Assembly (NCBI GenBank): GCA_033026295.1
Contig: CM065184.1
Coordinates: 4,696,001-4,760,000, forward strand
DNA length: 64,000 nucleotides
Direction of reading: 5' to 3'
From: Channa striata
Lineage: Eukaryota > Chordata > Actinopteri > Anabantiformes > Channidae
Part shown: piece after piece, positions 63,401-64,000 of the stretch
How the letters are laid out: every line of letters starts with the position of its first letter
How positions within the stretch are numbered: the stretch's first letter is position 1
Notes under the pieces: generated by a model
Databases searched by the model: none
Seen by the model: only the letters and a program-made list of their open reading frames with translations
What the model was told of the DNA's origin: nothing
Translations under genes and position numbers: made by a program

Positions 63401-64000
63401 CTGTGCATGCCGTGCACAAGGGGAAAAGTTACATGGAACGCATTTATACTCACCAACCAAGACACACAGCTCTTTCTGGAGAAAACCATGCTTCACAAGT
63501 ACAACCTGATGAAATGCTTCATCCAGAGTTCAGATTTAGAGAATGACAGAAAGAAAAAGCTGCCTCATTTGGCTGTGGAGCAGTGAGGAATACACACGGT
63601 AAATGAACAACAGGTGGACAGTAGAACACAAATGTGTGACAGAGTTGACGAGACAGAAATACATAGAGACTTCCTAAAATATTTGGCTACGCTGACATGA
63701 CGGACACACTTCTGCCATGTAAAGACTTTACTGAATGTTAAATACACAGAACAGCACAATGTAAGACAGACAGACAAAAGTAAGTTTGAAGTCAGTCTCA
63801 GTTATCTCTGTCCAAGTCATTTGTGGCACTATTGTGTACAGCTAGTGCTCCAATCATGTGCAGTAACTGAACGTAAAATGGTAAAACCGATGCTGCTGCA
63901 AGCCAAAAATAATACGGCAACAACAGAAACCAAAGAGCAGAACTGCTTTGTGCAAGCAAAACTCAAAGGGAAACACTGGAGCGCCCGAACAGCGTGAGCT
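63401..64000. other. ablim1 intron at the right edge
   Basis: Upstream of the 63315-63400 exon. No further ablim1 exon was recognised before the window ends. Nothing else is supported. Confidence 0.5.

Overview
The window is vertebrate nuclear DNA, almost certainly from a ray-finned (teleost) fish. The genes are intron-rich with GT-AG junctions and encode clear vertebrate orthologues. The mobile elements are typical of teleosts: a Tc1/mariner copy with long terminal inverted repeats, a Rex1-type LINE 3' end, a 5'-truncated non-LTR LINE and a Harbinger-like non-autonomous element. No bacterial, viral or CRISPR features were seen. All exon coordinates were read by eye from splice junctions, reading-frame continuity and remembered family sequence, so an error of 1-2 bases is possible at any boundary.

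Layout, left to right. (1) 1-10654 holds no recognisable exon. It is the 3' flank or last intron of ate1, and the final ate1 exon (about 100 codons) was not found. (2) 10655-36556, minus strand: ate1 (arginyl-tRNA--protein transferase 1), with 11 coding exons including two 129-bp alternatives of exon 7. Intron 3 holds a Harbinger-like element nested inside an older repeat. (3) 37793-45650, minus strand: aldh18a1 (delta-1-pyrroline-5-carboxylate synthase), 16 coding exons plus a non-coding first exon, with LINE fragments in introns 5 and 10. (4) 46219-48364, plus strand: a complete six-exon TRIM gene (RING, B-boxes, coiled coil, PRY-SPRY), divergent from aldh18a1. (5) 49213-52584, minus strand: habp2 (hyaluronan-binding protein 2 / factor VII-activating protease), 13 exons. 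(6) 54484-56044, minus strand: a second TRIM gene, for which only coiled-coil and SPRY exons are present; a Tc1 element lies where the RING exon would be expected. (7) 60024-63400, minus strand: the 3' half of ablim1 (actin-binding LIM protein 1), ending in the villin headpiece and continuing past the right edge.

The genes do not form a pathway. aldh18a1 makes proline and ornithine precursors in mitochondria, ate1 arginylates proteins for the N-degron pathway, habp2 is a secreted protease, ablim1 is cytoskeletal, and the TRIMs are probably ubiquitin ligases or innate-immunity proteins. From memory, human ATE1, ALDH18A1, HABP2 and ABLIM1 all lie on 10q but are not immediate neighbours, so the block looks like a compacted and rearranged form of that synteny.

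Most notable: the conserved tandem splice donor in aldh18a1 (long/short isoforms differing by Val-Asn), an apparent one-base loss that extends the aldh18a1 C-terminus, an 8-bp microexon and a GC-AG intron in ablim1, a His/Asp-rich N-terminal exon in habp2, and the RING-less TRIM next to a Tc1 insertion. I found no wholly new biological system.
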